This document shows positions 1-6,655 of a stretch of DNA of 37,621 nt, in pieces. The position numbers were made by a program, and so were the translations under genes. The DNA is from a bacterium EF100-94H03 bin56 (lineage in GTDB: Bacteria > Pseudomonadota > Alphaproteobacteria > SP197), in contig MPMV01000043.1 of NCBI GenBank assembly GCA_002238685.1, positions 1-37,621 on the forward strand, given 5' to 3'. Position 1 is the stretch's first letter. Each line of letters starts with the position of its first letter. The notes under the pieces are model-generated. The model saw nothing but the letters and a program-made list of their open reading frames with translations, did no database searches and was not told the DNA's origin.

Positions 1-3000
1 GTTACGGACCGGGCCTTGAGGGCCGAACGCGAGGTCGTCCGTGCCATGAAGGATCGCGCCGGGACGGTGCAGGCGATCGTTCCGGATCGGGCGGTCGAGA
101 AGAAGCTGGAGGGCTCCACTCTCACCGCGGGGCAGCAGGAGGCGCTCCGCCTCATCCTCGGCGAGGGCGATGGAATCGTCGGCGTCCAGGGGTTCGCGGG
201 TACGGGGAAGACGACGATGCTGCGCGAGGTGGTGGAGCTCGCCGGCACGGCGAACGTCATCGGCCTTGCCCCCTCGTCGAGTGCGGCGCGCACGCTCGGC
301 CGCGAGGCCGGCATCGCCACGCGGACCCTGCAGTGGTTCCTGACGCGCCATGGGGAACCCTCGCCCGAGACAGCCGGCTCCCTTGCCGGCAAGGTGCTGG
401 TGGTGGACGAGATGTCGCTCGCCAGCACGGCGCAGGTGCGATCCCTCATGAGAAGCGCCGAACACCTCGGCGTGGCGCGCCTGGTGATGGTGGGCGACAG
501 CCGCCAGCTGCGCGCCGTCGATGCCGGCCAGCCCTTCCGCCAGCTGCAGCAGGCCGGTATGGCGACAGCGGTCATGGACGACATCCGCCGCCAGCGGAAC
601 CCGGGCCTCAAGGCCGCGGTTCTCGACGCCATCGCGGGCAAGCCTGGAGAGGCCCTGACGAAGCTGGGCGCGGATGTCCTCGAAGTGAACCAGGAGGATC
701 TGGGCTCCTCGGCGGCGCGCATCTGGCTTGCGCTGAGGGCGCAGGACCGCCAGGAGACGGCGCTGATGGCGCCGACCCACGTGCTGCGCCGGGAGATCAA
801 CGCAACCGTCCGGGAGGGTCTCCGCCACGAGGGCGTCCTCCACGGCCGCAGCGTCACGCTGCCTGTCCTCGTCAACCTCTCCATGACCCGGGCCCAGAAG
901 CGGGAGATCCGCAACTACCGCGAGGGCGACGTCGTCGTCTTCCACAACGACCTCTACCACTACCGGGTGAAGTCGGGAGACATCTGCCCCATCACGGCAA
1001 TCGACGGCGAGCGCCTCGCCCTCGAACACGACGATGGCCGGCCGCGTCACGTGAAGCCGGACAGCGATGTCCGCTTCCGCTACGACGTCTTCGAGAGCGA
1101 CACAATCGATCTTGCGGCCGGCGACCGCATCCGCTGGACCCGCAACCACAACCCAAGCGGCCTCGTCAACGGCGCCACCGCGACGATCGAGAAGATCGGC
1201 AGGAAGTCCCTCGTCCTCGTCACCGATGACGACCGGCGCTTGAAGATGGATCTCGACGATCCCCGGCTGCGTCACATTGCCCATGCCTACGCGACCACGG
1301 TCCATGCGGCCCAGGGTCTGACCCGCGACAAGGTGATCGCGGTCCTCGATTCGGGCCACGGGCATCTCGCCAACCAGCAGACCTTCTACGTCGAGATCAG
1401 CCGGGCGCGGGACGAAGCGATCATCCTCACCGACAACCGCGAGCAGTTGGCGGAGACCCTGGAGGAGAACACGGGCGAGGTCCTCACCGCCCTGGAGGCG
1501 GTGGGCGAGAGCCTCGATGGGTCTGAGATCGCCCGGCGCGTGCCTGAGAAAGAGAGCGTCGCCGATCTCGGCGTCGAGCGCTTGGAGATCGCCCGCTGGA
1601 AGCGTGCGCGGAACCCCGAGCTCTCTCCTGACGAACCCGAGGCCCTGGTCCATCTGAAGGCTCTCGCCGCCATGACGGACTCCCCCGACAAGACCGTGGC
1701 GGCATGGGCGTCCGACGAATGGGCCCGCGGAAAAGCCCGCGCGGTCAGGGCAAGCGAGGCGCGCCTTGCCGAGTCACTCGAGCGCCAGGGCGCGCTCCGG
1801 GTGGGCAGGGACGTCGATCCGGGCGACTACGCGGCCTGGCGCTTCGAGGTGGAATCGGGCCTGAGCGCGGCGCGGGATCTGCTGGGCATGGCCGAGGCGC
1901 CGGACCTTGCCGGCCTCGTCGCCCAGGCCGACGCCGTCCTGGCCGGCGACGACCGCGTCTTTGCCAGGCAGGCGACCCGGGATCATGCCGAGGCCTGGGA
2001 GGCGCGCTGGCAGGACCTCGAGAGACGCACCGAAGACGCGGGCCTGTCGGTTCACGATCACGGATCAGCCGCCGGGGTCATCGCCCGCGTGCGGCGGATC
2101 CTCGATGACCCGGCCTTGCCGGAGTCTCACCGGGAGCGGATCTCGGGCGTCGTCGAGGCCTTCGAGGCACGCGGCGAAGCCCGCCGGCAGGCTCAAGCGT
2201 GGCTTGACGCGTGGGAGGAGCACAAGTCCTCCGATGCGGTCGGGGCCGAGGCCATGATCGGCGATGCCCGTCGGCTCGTCGCCGATCCCGCACTTGCCTC
2301 GACATTGAAGTCCCGTCTTGATCTCGCCATCGCGCGCCATGACCGCCTGGTCCAGGTCGCGTCCCCGTCGGCTGCGGAAACCACGGCGCCGGCTGTCGAG
2401 GTTCCTGCCGTCGGCGATGCCATGCCGAGAGAGCCGGTGACGCCCGGGCGGCGGGAAGACGATGCCAGGCCGGTCCGGCCGGACGTGGTGGAGGACGAGA
2501 GGGAACGGGAAGCGCGGCGCGAGCAGGCCCGCAAGGCCGCCAACCGGGCACGCCAGGAGGCTGAAGCCGCTCATCGCCAGTTGGACGGCTGGGAGACGCA
2601 CCTCGCGCACGGAAAGTTCGGCCGCGTCATCGCCCACGCCGACGAGGTGGCCCGGGATCCAGATCTCGCCATGCCCGGCCGCCGCCGTCTCGAAGAGGCG
2701 GTGCGTCTGGCCCGCCGGCGCCTCGACACGCATGGAACGTTCGGCGACTGGCAGGCGGCCTGCCGAAACCATGCCGATGCCGCAGCGTCACAGGGACGCC
2801 ACGTGCTCGATCATCCCGGCCACGAAGATCTCGTGACTTCGGCGCACCGGCTGGCGAAGAACCCGGCCTTGTGCGGAGCGGCCCGCCGGGCGGTCACGGC
2901 CTGGCTCGCCCGCGCCGCGGACATGGCCGACGCCCGCGCGGCCTTCCTCGAACGGCGCGTCGCCTGGCAGCGCCTGCAGGCCGAGGCGGAGGCCGAAGGC

Positions 3001-3177
3001 AAGAACCCCCTCGATCTCCCCGCAGCCGGCCGCGTGGTGTCGTGGCTCCGAGAGAACCTGGAAAGCGCCGGCGTCACCGAAACCGAAAGACAGGCCATGA
3101 GGGATGTCGTGGCAACCCACGAGGCCCGGCAGGCCGAGCGCAGGCGCCGCGACCGCGGGATCAGCTGGCGGATTTAA
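1..3177 (+). CDS. Conjugative relaxase-helicase (TraA/TraI, MobF-like), 5' end outside window
   Basis: The reading frame is open to the left edge, so the start and the N-terminal relaxase domain are missing; about 1,058 codons are visible. The visible N-terminal half is a superfamily 1B (RecD2/TraI-like) helicase. Counting from the codon at base 16, Walker A GFAGTGKTT is near residues 59-67, Walker B VVDEMS near 129-134, GDSRQL near 160-165, and the late helicase motif TVHAAQGLT near 429. In this family the enzyme nicks the transfer origin and unwinds the transferred strand. The C-terminal ~500 residues are a charged, Ala/Arg/Glu-rich helical tail containing several degenerate repeats ending in LxxDPxL-like motifs (see findings). 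The stop codon shares the bases TTAA with the stop of the convergent gene. MobF-type assignment is by the helicase half only, because the catalytic tyrosine and histidine region cannot be seen. Confidence 0.9.
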   Translation, partial: VTDRALRAEREVVRAMKDRAGTVQAIVPDRAVEKKLEGSTLTAGQQEALRLILGEGDGIVGVQGFAGTGKTTMLREVVELAGTANVIGLAPSSSAARTLGREAGIATRTLQWFLTRHGEPSPETAGSLAGKVLVVDEMSLASTAQVRSLMRSAEHLGVARLVMVGDSRQLRAVDAGQPFRQLQQAGMATAVMDDIRRQRNPGLKAAVLDAIAGKPGEALTKLGADVLEVNQEDLGSSAARIWLALRAQDRQETALMAPTHVLRREINATVREGLRHEGVLHGRSVTLPVLVNLSMTRAQKREIRNYREGDVVVFHNDLYHYRVKSGDICPITAIDGERLALEHDDGRPRHVKPDSDVRFRYDVFESDTIDLAAGDRIRWTRNHNPSGLVNGATATIEKIGRKSLVLVTDDDRRLKMDLDDPRLRHIAHAYATTVHAAQGLTRDKVIAVLDSGHGHLANQQTFYVEISRARDEAIILTDNREQLAETLEENTGEVLTALEAVGESLDGSEIARRVPEKESVADLGVERLEIARWKRARNPELSPDEPEALVHLKALAAMTDSPDKTVAAWASDEWARGKARAVRASEARLAESLERQGALRVGRDVDPGDYAAWRFEVESGLSAARDLLGMAEAPDLAGLVAQADAVLAGDDRVFARQATRDHAEAWEARWQDLERRTEDAGLSVHDHGSAAGVIARVRRILDDPALPESHRERISGVVEAFEARGEARRQAQAWLDAWEEHKSSDAVGAEAMIGDARRLVADPALASTLKSRLDLAIARHDRLVQVASPSAAETTAPAVEVPAVGDAMPREPVTPGRREDDARPVRPDVVEDEREREARREQARKAANRARQEAEAAHRQLDGWETHLAHGKFGRVIAHADEVARDPDLAMPGRRRLEEAVRLARRRLDTHGTFGDWQAACRNHADAAASQGRHVLDHPGHEDLVTSAHRLAKNPALCGAARRAVTAWLARAADMADARAAFLERRVAWQRLQAEAEAEGKNPLDLPAAGRVVSWLRENLESAGVTETERQAMRDVVATHEARQAERRRRDRGISWRI

Positions 3178-3602
3178 GATCGGGTGCGCTCGTAGACCTC
3201 TTCCTCGATCCTGGCGGCGCGGCTGTCCTGCAGCACCTGTTCGAGCAGGCGGACCATGGTCTTGTGACGCCCGGTGCGGGTCATCGCGTCGAGCCTGATC
3301 TCGAAGAGCACCCGCAAACTCTCGGCGAAGCCCGGTGCGTCGTTGGTCCCCTCCAGGGGCCCGACGGTCTCCCCGATGGCCGTGACGGTCTCCAGCAGGG
3401 TCCGCTGTTCCTCCGGGCCGAGGACGAGGCGTGGCGGGTTCCTCGCCTTCGACGGCGGGTTGCGGCTGAGCGCCCTCTCCACGATCAGCTTCGACATCGA
3501 CACGCCCTCGCGCTCCGCGCAGGCGCGGATGCGCTCCCGCTCGAGACGGCTGCACGAGATCGAGTGCATGGTGACCCTCTCCTCGACGCGCCGGCCCGTC
3601 AT
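3174..3602 (-). CDS. Ribbon-helix-helix, MobC-like mobilization accessory protein (third of three)
   Basis: A 142-residue basic protein, last gene of a three-gene minus-strand unit. Residues ~12-50 look like a ribbon-helix-helix fold: a short strand (MHSISCS), then helix ERERIRACAEREG, then VSMSKLIVERAL, which matches the pattern of the two upstream neighbours. The C-terminal part (EEQRTLLETV onward) is predicted helical. The ATG at 3602 overlaps the preceding stop by 4 bases (ATGA), suggesting translational coupling. An alternative ATG at 3569 sits behind a good GAGGAGAGG ribosome site. Related small proteins in mobilizable elements bind the transfer origin and help the relaxase; that role is inferred from the adjacent relaxase. 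It is the most divergent of the trio. Confidence 0.72.
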   Translation of the reverse strand: MTGRRVEERVTMHSISCSRLERERIRACAEREGVSMSKLIVERALSRNPPSKARNPPRLVLGPEEQRTLLETVTAIGETVGPLEGTNDAPGFAESLRVLFEIRLDAMTRTGRHKTMVRLLEQVLQDSRAARIEEEVYERTRS

Positions 3603-3928
3603 GACGCCGGCTCCTGGCTCCCGGCGTCGCGTCGTGTCTGGAAATCCCGGGCCGCAAGGTAGAAGAACGACAGCGCCTCCATGGCCGTAACGTCGCTCCC
3701 CGGCAGCGGCGCAAGCAGATCCTCGAGAACCAGCAGGGTCCGGTTCACCCGGTTGAGGAGATCGCGCTGCTCGGCTTCGGAGAGTGCCAGGCGCATGTCG
3801 TCTTCTTCCTCCAGGACGCAGGCGACGACGAAGCGCGAGATCGTCATGTCGGCCTTCTTCGCCCGCCGGCCGATCTCCGCCCAGTCGCTCGGGCGGCAGC
3901 TGACGCTGAACTGCTGGTGGCGTCTCAT
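3599..3928 (-). CDS. Ribbon-helix-helix, MobC-like mobilization accessory protein (second of three)
   Basis: A 109-residue protein. The N-terminal ~40 residues read as strand FSVSCRP, helix SDWAEIGRRAKKAD and helix MTISRFVVACVLEEE, the same architecture as the next gene upstream (EWARIGERARALDMPISRFVV). The remainder is a short helical tail (EQRDLLNRVNRTLLVLEDLL) that may mediate oligomerisation or relaxase contact; this is inference. It overlaps both neighbours by 4 bases (ATGA at each junction), so the three are almost certainly co-translated. A purine-rich AAGGGGG stretch precedes the ATG. It could equally be a general RHH repressor of the element; the relaxase neighbour favours a relaxosome role. 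Confidence 0.75.
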   Translation of the reverse strand: MRRHQQFSVSCRPSDWAEIGRRAKKADMTISRFVVACVLEEEDDMRLALSEAEQRDLLNRVNRTLLVLEDLLAPLPGSDVTAMEALSFFYLAARDFQTRRDAGSQEPAS

Positions 3929-4308
3929 CGGTGTTCCCCCTTACCGTCCAGCAGCACCTCGGCCTCCAGAAGCGCCCTGGCCTCCTCCTCGATCGCCTGC
4001 CAGGCCTCGCCGGAGCCGGCGTGCTCGAAGCGGTAGCGTTCGATGCGGGCGAGGACCAGGAGATGGTGCGCGAGGCGCCACTGCAGATCGGCTGGAAGGC
4101 CCGGCTCTTGTGGTCCTCTTGTGGTCAACTCTTGTGGCCCCTTTGTGGTCATCGCTTGTGGTCTTGTTGTGGTGCCGAGGACCTGCTGCACGACGAAGCG
4201 CGAGATGGGCATGTCGAGGGCCCGGGCGCGCTCGCCGATCCGTGCCCACTCACTGTCGGAGGCCATGATGGAACGCGCCTTGCGCTTCGTCTCCTTCGTG
4301 TCCATCAT
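3925..4308 (-). CDS. Ribbon-helix-helix, MobC-like mobilization accessory protein (first of three)
   Basis: A 127-residue protein and the first gene of the minus-strand trio. The RHH region is SIMASDSEWARIGERARA followed by DMPISRFVVQQVL. It is joined to a helical C-terminal domain by a linker made of three 8-residue repeats (TTRPQAM, TTKGPQEL, TTRGPQEP), encoded by 24-base DNA repeats. Two in-frame ATGs lie at 4308 and 4305; neither has a strong ribosome site. The promoter should be in the AT-richer stretch just upstream, which contains small palindromes where an RHH protein could autoregulate. The two downstream paralogues overlap by 4 bases each. The family assignment rests on fold pattern and context rather than a recognised named protein. 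Confidence 0.75.
   Translation of the reverse strand: MMDTKETKRKARSIMASDSEWARIGERARALDMPISRFVVQQVLGTTTRPQAMTTKGPQELTTRGPQEPGLPADLQWRLAHHLLVLARIERYRFEHAGSGEAWQAIEEEARALLEAEVLLDGKGEHR
4108..4174. repeat. Three 24-base tandem units, each with two TTGTGGTC-like boxes
   Basis: Six octamers matching TTGTGGTC (two with one mismatch) start at 4108, 4119, 4132, 4143, 4156 and 4167. The spacing alternates strictly 11, 13, 11, 13, 11. The unit is therefore 24 bases, which keeps the reading frame of the overlapping RHH gene and encodes an 8-residue linker repeat. The box also falls about once per helical turn. Whether it is only a coding microduplication or also an iteron-like binding array cannot be told from sequence. 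Confidence 0.85.
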
Positions 4309-4634
4309 TCGCTCAGGCGCCGGGACGACATATGGCGTCCTCGGATGGCGTGACGGGGTGCATATACGATTGATATATCATGATACCTCAATGCCATTCA
4401 TTGAACCCAATTGTTCGAGTACGCCATGTACTGGCGGAGTGCTGCCGTATCTGGCTAACTGGAGAAATGGTATCGATTACTTCCCTGAATGCAACTACGC
4501 GATGCAGGATATGCAATCTAATACAGGCCATATGTCGTCGGAGCTGCTTGACAGAGGCATTATTGTGGCGTAGTAACAACCGCGTAGAGAGAGACGCGTT
4601 GTTCGTTGGTGAGTTCGTACAGGTGTTACTGAAG
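4309..4634. other. AT-richer non-coding stretch upstream of the RHH trio
   Basis: About 326 bases with no convincing gene and visibly lower GC than the surroundings. Seen here: a perfect 10-base palindrome TATCATGATA (4376-4385) overlapping GATATATC (4372-4379); a small CGCCA-5-TGGCG hairpin (4422-4436); and a stronger hairpin at 4575-4603. The stretch must hold the promoter of the RHH genes and is a reasonable place for a transfer origin. Short reading frames in it show no recognisable protein character. Confidence 0.5.
4575..4603. repeat. Bulged 10-bp inverted repeat, possible transfer-origin hairpin
   Basis: AACAAC(C)GCGT pairs with ACGCGTTGTT around an AGAGAGAG loop. The stem has ten pairs and one bulged C. 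It is not followed by a T-run on either strand, so it is not a typical intrinsic terminator. It lies between the mobilization genes and the decayed toxin gene. Relaxases commonly recognise a hairpin beside the nick site, so oriT is a candidate role; this is inference. Confidence 0.4.
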
Positions 4635-5013
4635 TTATATTTTCGTCACACCATCCGCCGAACACCCCAGGCGTCCCAAGGATACAACCGGGATGGCGCG
4701 CGCCGGGGCCTGGGCGGCGATCCTGCGCCCGATGCAGACCAGGAAATCATCTGGCGTGTTCCGCGTCATGCACGGTCATCGACAGTGCCCTGATTCCCTG
4801 ACTGGCAAGACAACCGCCGACATCACGTGCCACCGCCCCGGCCCGAGAGAGTTTGCCAAGACGAAACTTGGTGGTGATCGCCCACGCCGATGCAGCGCTG
4901 ACAAGGATGGTGTTTCTGTCATCTTCGATGGTGCGATGGGCTTCAGCCGTCAGACGTGATTCGCCGGTGAGCCATCAGAGAAAGGCATGTGTATCAGGCA
5001 AGACCTGCAAGGC
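4635..5013 (-). pseudogene. Decayed VapC-type PIN-domain toxin
   Basis: Reading the minus strand just past the antitoxin stop gives a PIN-domain start with a stop in it: LPDTHAFL, then TGA at 4977-4975, then WLTGESRLTAEAH. The family consensus is LLDTHAFLWWLTGDxRLS, so the TGA replaces a Trp codon by one base. Next comes SAASAWAITTKFRLGKLS, where the usual acidic residue of WEI is Ala. After a second stop at 4749-4747 the homology resumes in another frame (RRIAAQAPARAIPVVS, then ADGVTKI and stop), matching the usual LIAQA...LVS...YGV end. Three kinds of damage (nonsense, frameshift with internal loss, active-site substitution) make an active ribonuclease very unlikely. Confidence 0.82.
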
Positions 5014-5247
5014 TCAGCAGCCCTCCCATGCCTTCAAATCTTCCTCCGGCAAGGGATCATGGAAACTGTCGTCAACGACGATTGTGTCCTTCATGGCACC
5101 AAACTGCCGTCGGCCCGGAGGATTGCAGGGAACAAGACGAGCAACCGGCTCGCCTCGCCTGGCAATGATGACTTCCTCGACAGCCTCCGCTAGCGCCAAC
5201 AACCGTGACAGACAGGCCCTGGCCTGATGAACGTTCACGACAGGCAA
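5014..5247 (-). CDS. Phd/YefM-family antitoxin (VapB partner of a lost VapC)
   Basis: A 77-residue protein beginning PVVNVHQARACLSRLLALAE and continuing VIIARRGEPVARLVP. This is the standard N-terminal DNA-binding half of Phd-type antitoxins (VNVHEAKTxLSxLLE and IxRRGxPVARLVP). The C-terminal acidic tail (DDSFHDPLPEEDLKAWEG) matches the toxin-binding region of this family. The start is TTG with GGAG eight bases upstream. In intact systems it neutralises the co-encoded PIN ribonuclease and represses its own promoter. Here the downstream toxin is a pseudogene while the antitoxin frame looks undamaged, so it is an orphan antitoxin that could still act as a repressor or neutralise related toxins elsewhere. 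Confidence 0.85.
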   Translation of the reverse strand: MPVVNVHQARACLSRLLALAEAVEEVIIARRGEPVARLVPCNPPGRRQFGAMKDTIVVDDSFHDPLPEEDLKAWEGC

Positions 5248-5399
5248 GATTCGTATCTCCTCGCTTGATGATAACCGGAACCATGACCAGGCCCGAAACG
5301 TTTCCAGGCAATCGTGTCGCCTAGTCGCGCGCGAGCACGATCACTGACAGGATGCGGGTTTGACAAGATCTGGTGGCTTACGGTACCGCGTCGACGGGT

Positions 5400-6653
5400 A
5401 TGACATCATTTTCATTCATTCACTGCGCCGATATCCATCTTGACAGCCCGTTGAGAGGGCTGGCGGCCCAGGAAGGTCACGCGCCCCGCCTCATCCGTTC
5501 TGCCTGCCGCAGGGCATTCGAGATCCTTGTGGATCACGCGATCGACGAGAACGTTGCCTTCGTCGTCATCGCGGGAGACCTCTATGACGGCACCTGGCGG
5601 GACTGCAACACCGGCTTCTTCTTCATTCGCCAGATGGGGCGGCTCAATGAAGCGGGTATCGAGGTCTACCTGGTCTACGGCAACCACGACGCCGAAAGCA
5701 GGATTACAAGACAGCTGACGCTTCCCGGCAATGTCCACGTATTCGGGGCGTCCAATGCCGGCACCTTCATCCATGAGGCGACGGGAGCGGTGATCCATGG
5801 CCGCAGCTACGCGACGCCCGATGTCACGGAGAACCTCGTCCCCTCCTATCCCGATCCGGTTGCCGATGCGTTCAACATCGGCGTGCTCCATACCGGTCTG
5901 GGTGGCATGGGCGGGCATGCCGACTACGCCCCTTGCACACTCGCCGATCTCGTGGCACGGGCCTATGACTACTGGGCGCTGGGCCATGTCCATCGCCAGG
6001 AGGTCCTGCACAGGGATCCCTGGGTGGTGTTCCCGGGGAACATCCAGGGGCGCCACATCCGCGAAACCGGCCCCCGGGGGTACATGCGCGTGACAGTCGG
6101 CGACAACGGTGTCGAGACCCTTGCCGTTCCCGTCGACGTCGTCCGCTGGGCCCATGTCACGGTGGACGCCGCCGGCCTTGATGATCCAGACGAGGTCCTG
6201 ATCCGGATGTCCCGGGCCATCGAGGACGCGGTGGACCGGGATGCCGCCGGCCGTCTCATGGCCTGCAGGCTTGAGATCACAGGCATGACCGGACTTCACG
6301 GAACGCTCGTCCTCAGGGAACACCAGCTTCTCGAAGAGGCACGCGCCATGGCCCTGGGCCTGGGGGAGGAACGGGCCTGGATCGAACGGGTTGTCGTCTC
6401 CACCGGCATGGCGGATGAGACCGCTGCCGATGGCAGTATCGGGGACATTGCCGATCTGATGGCGGGTGCGGCCGATGATCCGGACCTGGTGGAACTACTC
6501 AGGAACGACGTCGCGAAGCTTCTGGCGAAACTGCCGCGGGAGATCACTCTCGATCCCGGCACGGATCTCCTCAGGCTGGCGAGGGATCAGGACGCCAGCG
6601 CGCTTCTCGAACAGGAACGGGCCGGCGTCATTTCCCGTCTGCTCGGAGGCTGA
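5400..6653 (+). CDS. yhaO: DNA repair exonuclease, SbcD/Mre11-like (YhaO family)
   Basis: About 417 residues from the ATG at 5400; a GTG at 5373 in the same frame would add nine residues that look unlike the family. The calcineurin-like phosphoesterase motifs appear in order: HCADIHLDSP (D-x-H), VIAGDLYDG (GDxxD), VYGNHDAES (GNHD), IGVLHTGL and WALGHVHRQ (GHVH). These ligands bind the two manganese ions of Mre11-type nucleases. The opening IHCADIHLDSPLRGL is typical of the YhaO branch rather than classical SbcD. The C-terminal ~170 residues would form the capping and partner-binding region. The gene ends 2 bases before the yhaN-like ATPase, so the two should form one nuclease-ATPase complex acting on DNA ends. 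A TTGACA at 5360-5365 could be a -35 box, but no good -10 follows. Confidence 0.9.
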   Translation: MTSFSFIHCADIHLDSPLRGLAAQEGHAPRLIRSACRRAFEILVDHAIDENVAFVVIAGDLYDGTWRDCNTGFFFIRQMGRLNEAGIEVYLVYGNHDAESRITRQLTLPGNVHVFGASNAGTFIHEATGAVIHGRSYATPDVTENLVPSYPDPVADAFNIGVLHTGLGGMGGHADYAPCTLADLVARAYDYWALGHVHRQEVLHRDPWVVFPGNIQGRHIRETGPRGYMRVTVGDNGVETLAVPVDVVRWAHVTVDAAGLDDPDEVLIRMSRAIEDAVDRDAAGRLMACRLEITGMTGLHGTLVLREHQLLEEARAMALGLGEERAWIERVVVSTGMADETAADGSIGDIADLMAGAADDPDLVELLRNDVAKLLAKLPREITLDPGTDLLRLARDQDASALLEQERAGVISRLLGG

Positions 6654-6655
6654 TC

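Noticed and set aside
2788..3714. 308-codon minus-strand frame across the relaxase end
   Set aside because: Overlaps the relaxase and two RHH genes in another frame; Arg/Gly/Pro-rich noise.
4380..4959. Several short plus-strand frames in the gap after the RHH trio
   Set aside because: They change frame frequently, lack ribosome sites, and partly oppose the VapC remnant, which explains the sequence better.
5360..5388. TTGACA as a sigma-70 promoter for the yhaO-like gene
   Set aside because: The -35 match is perfect, but no acceptable -10 box lies 16-18 bases downstream, and the start codon would be almost at the transcript start.
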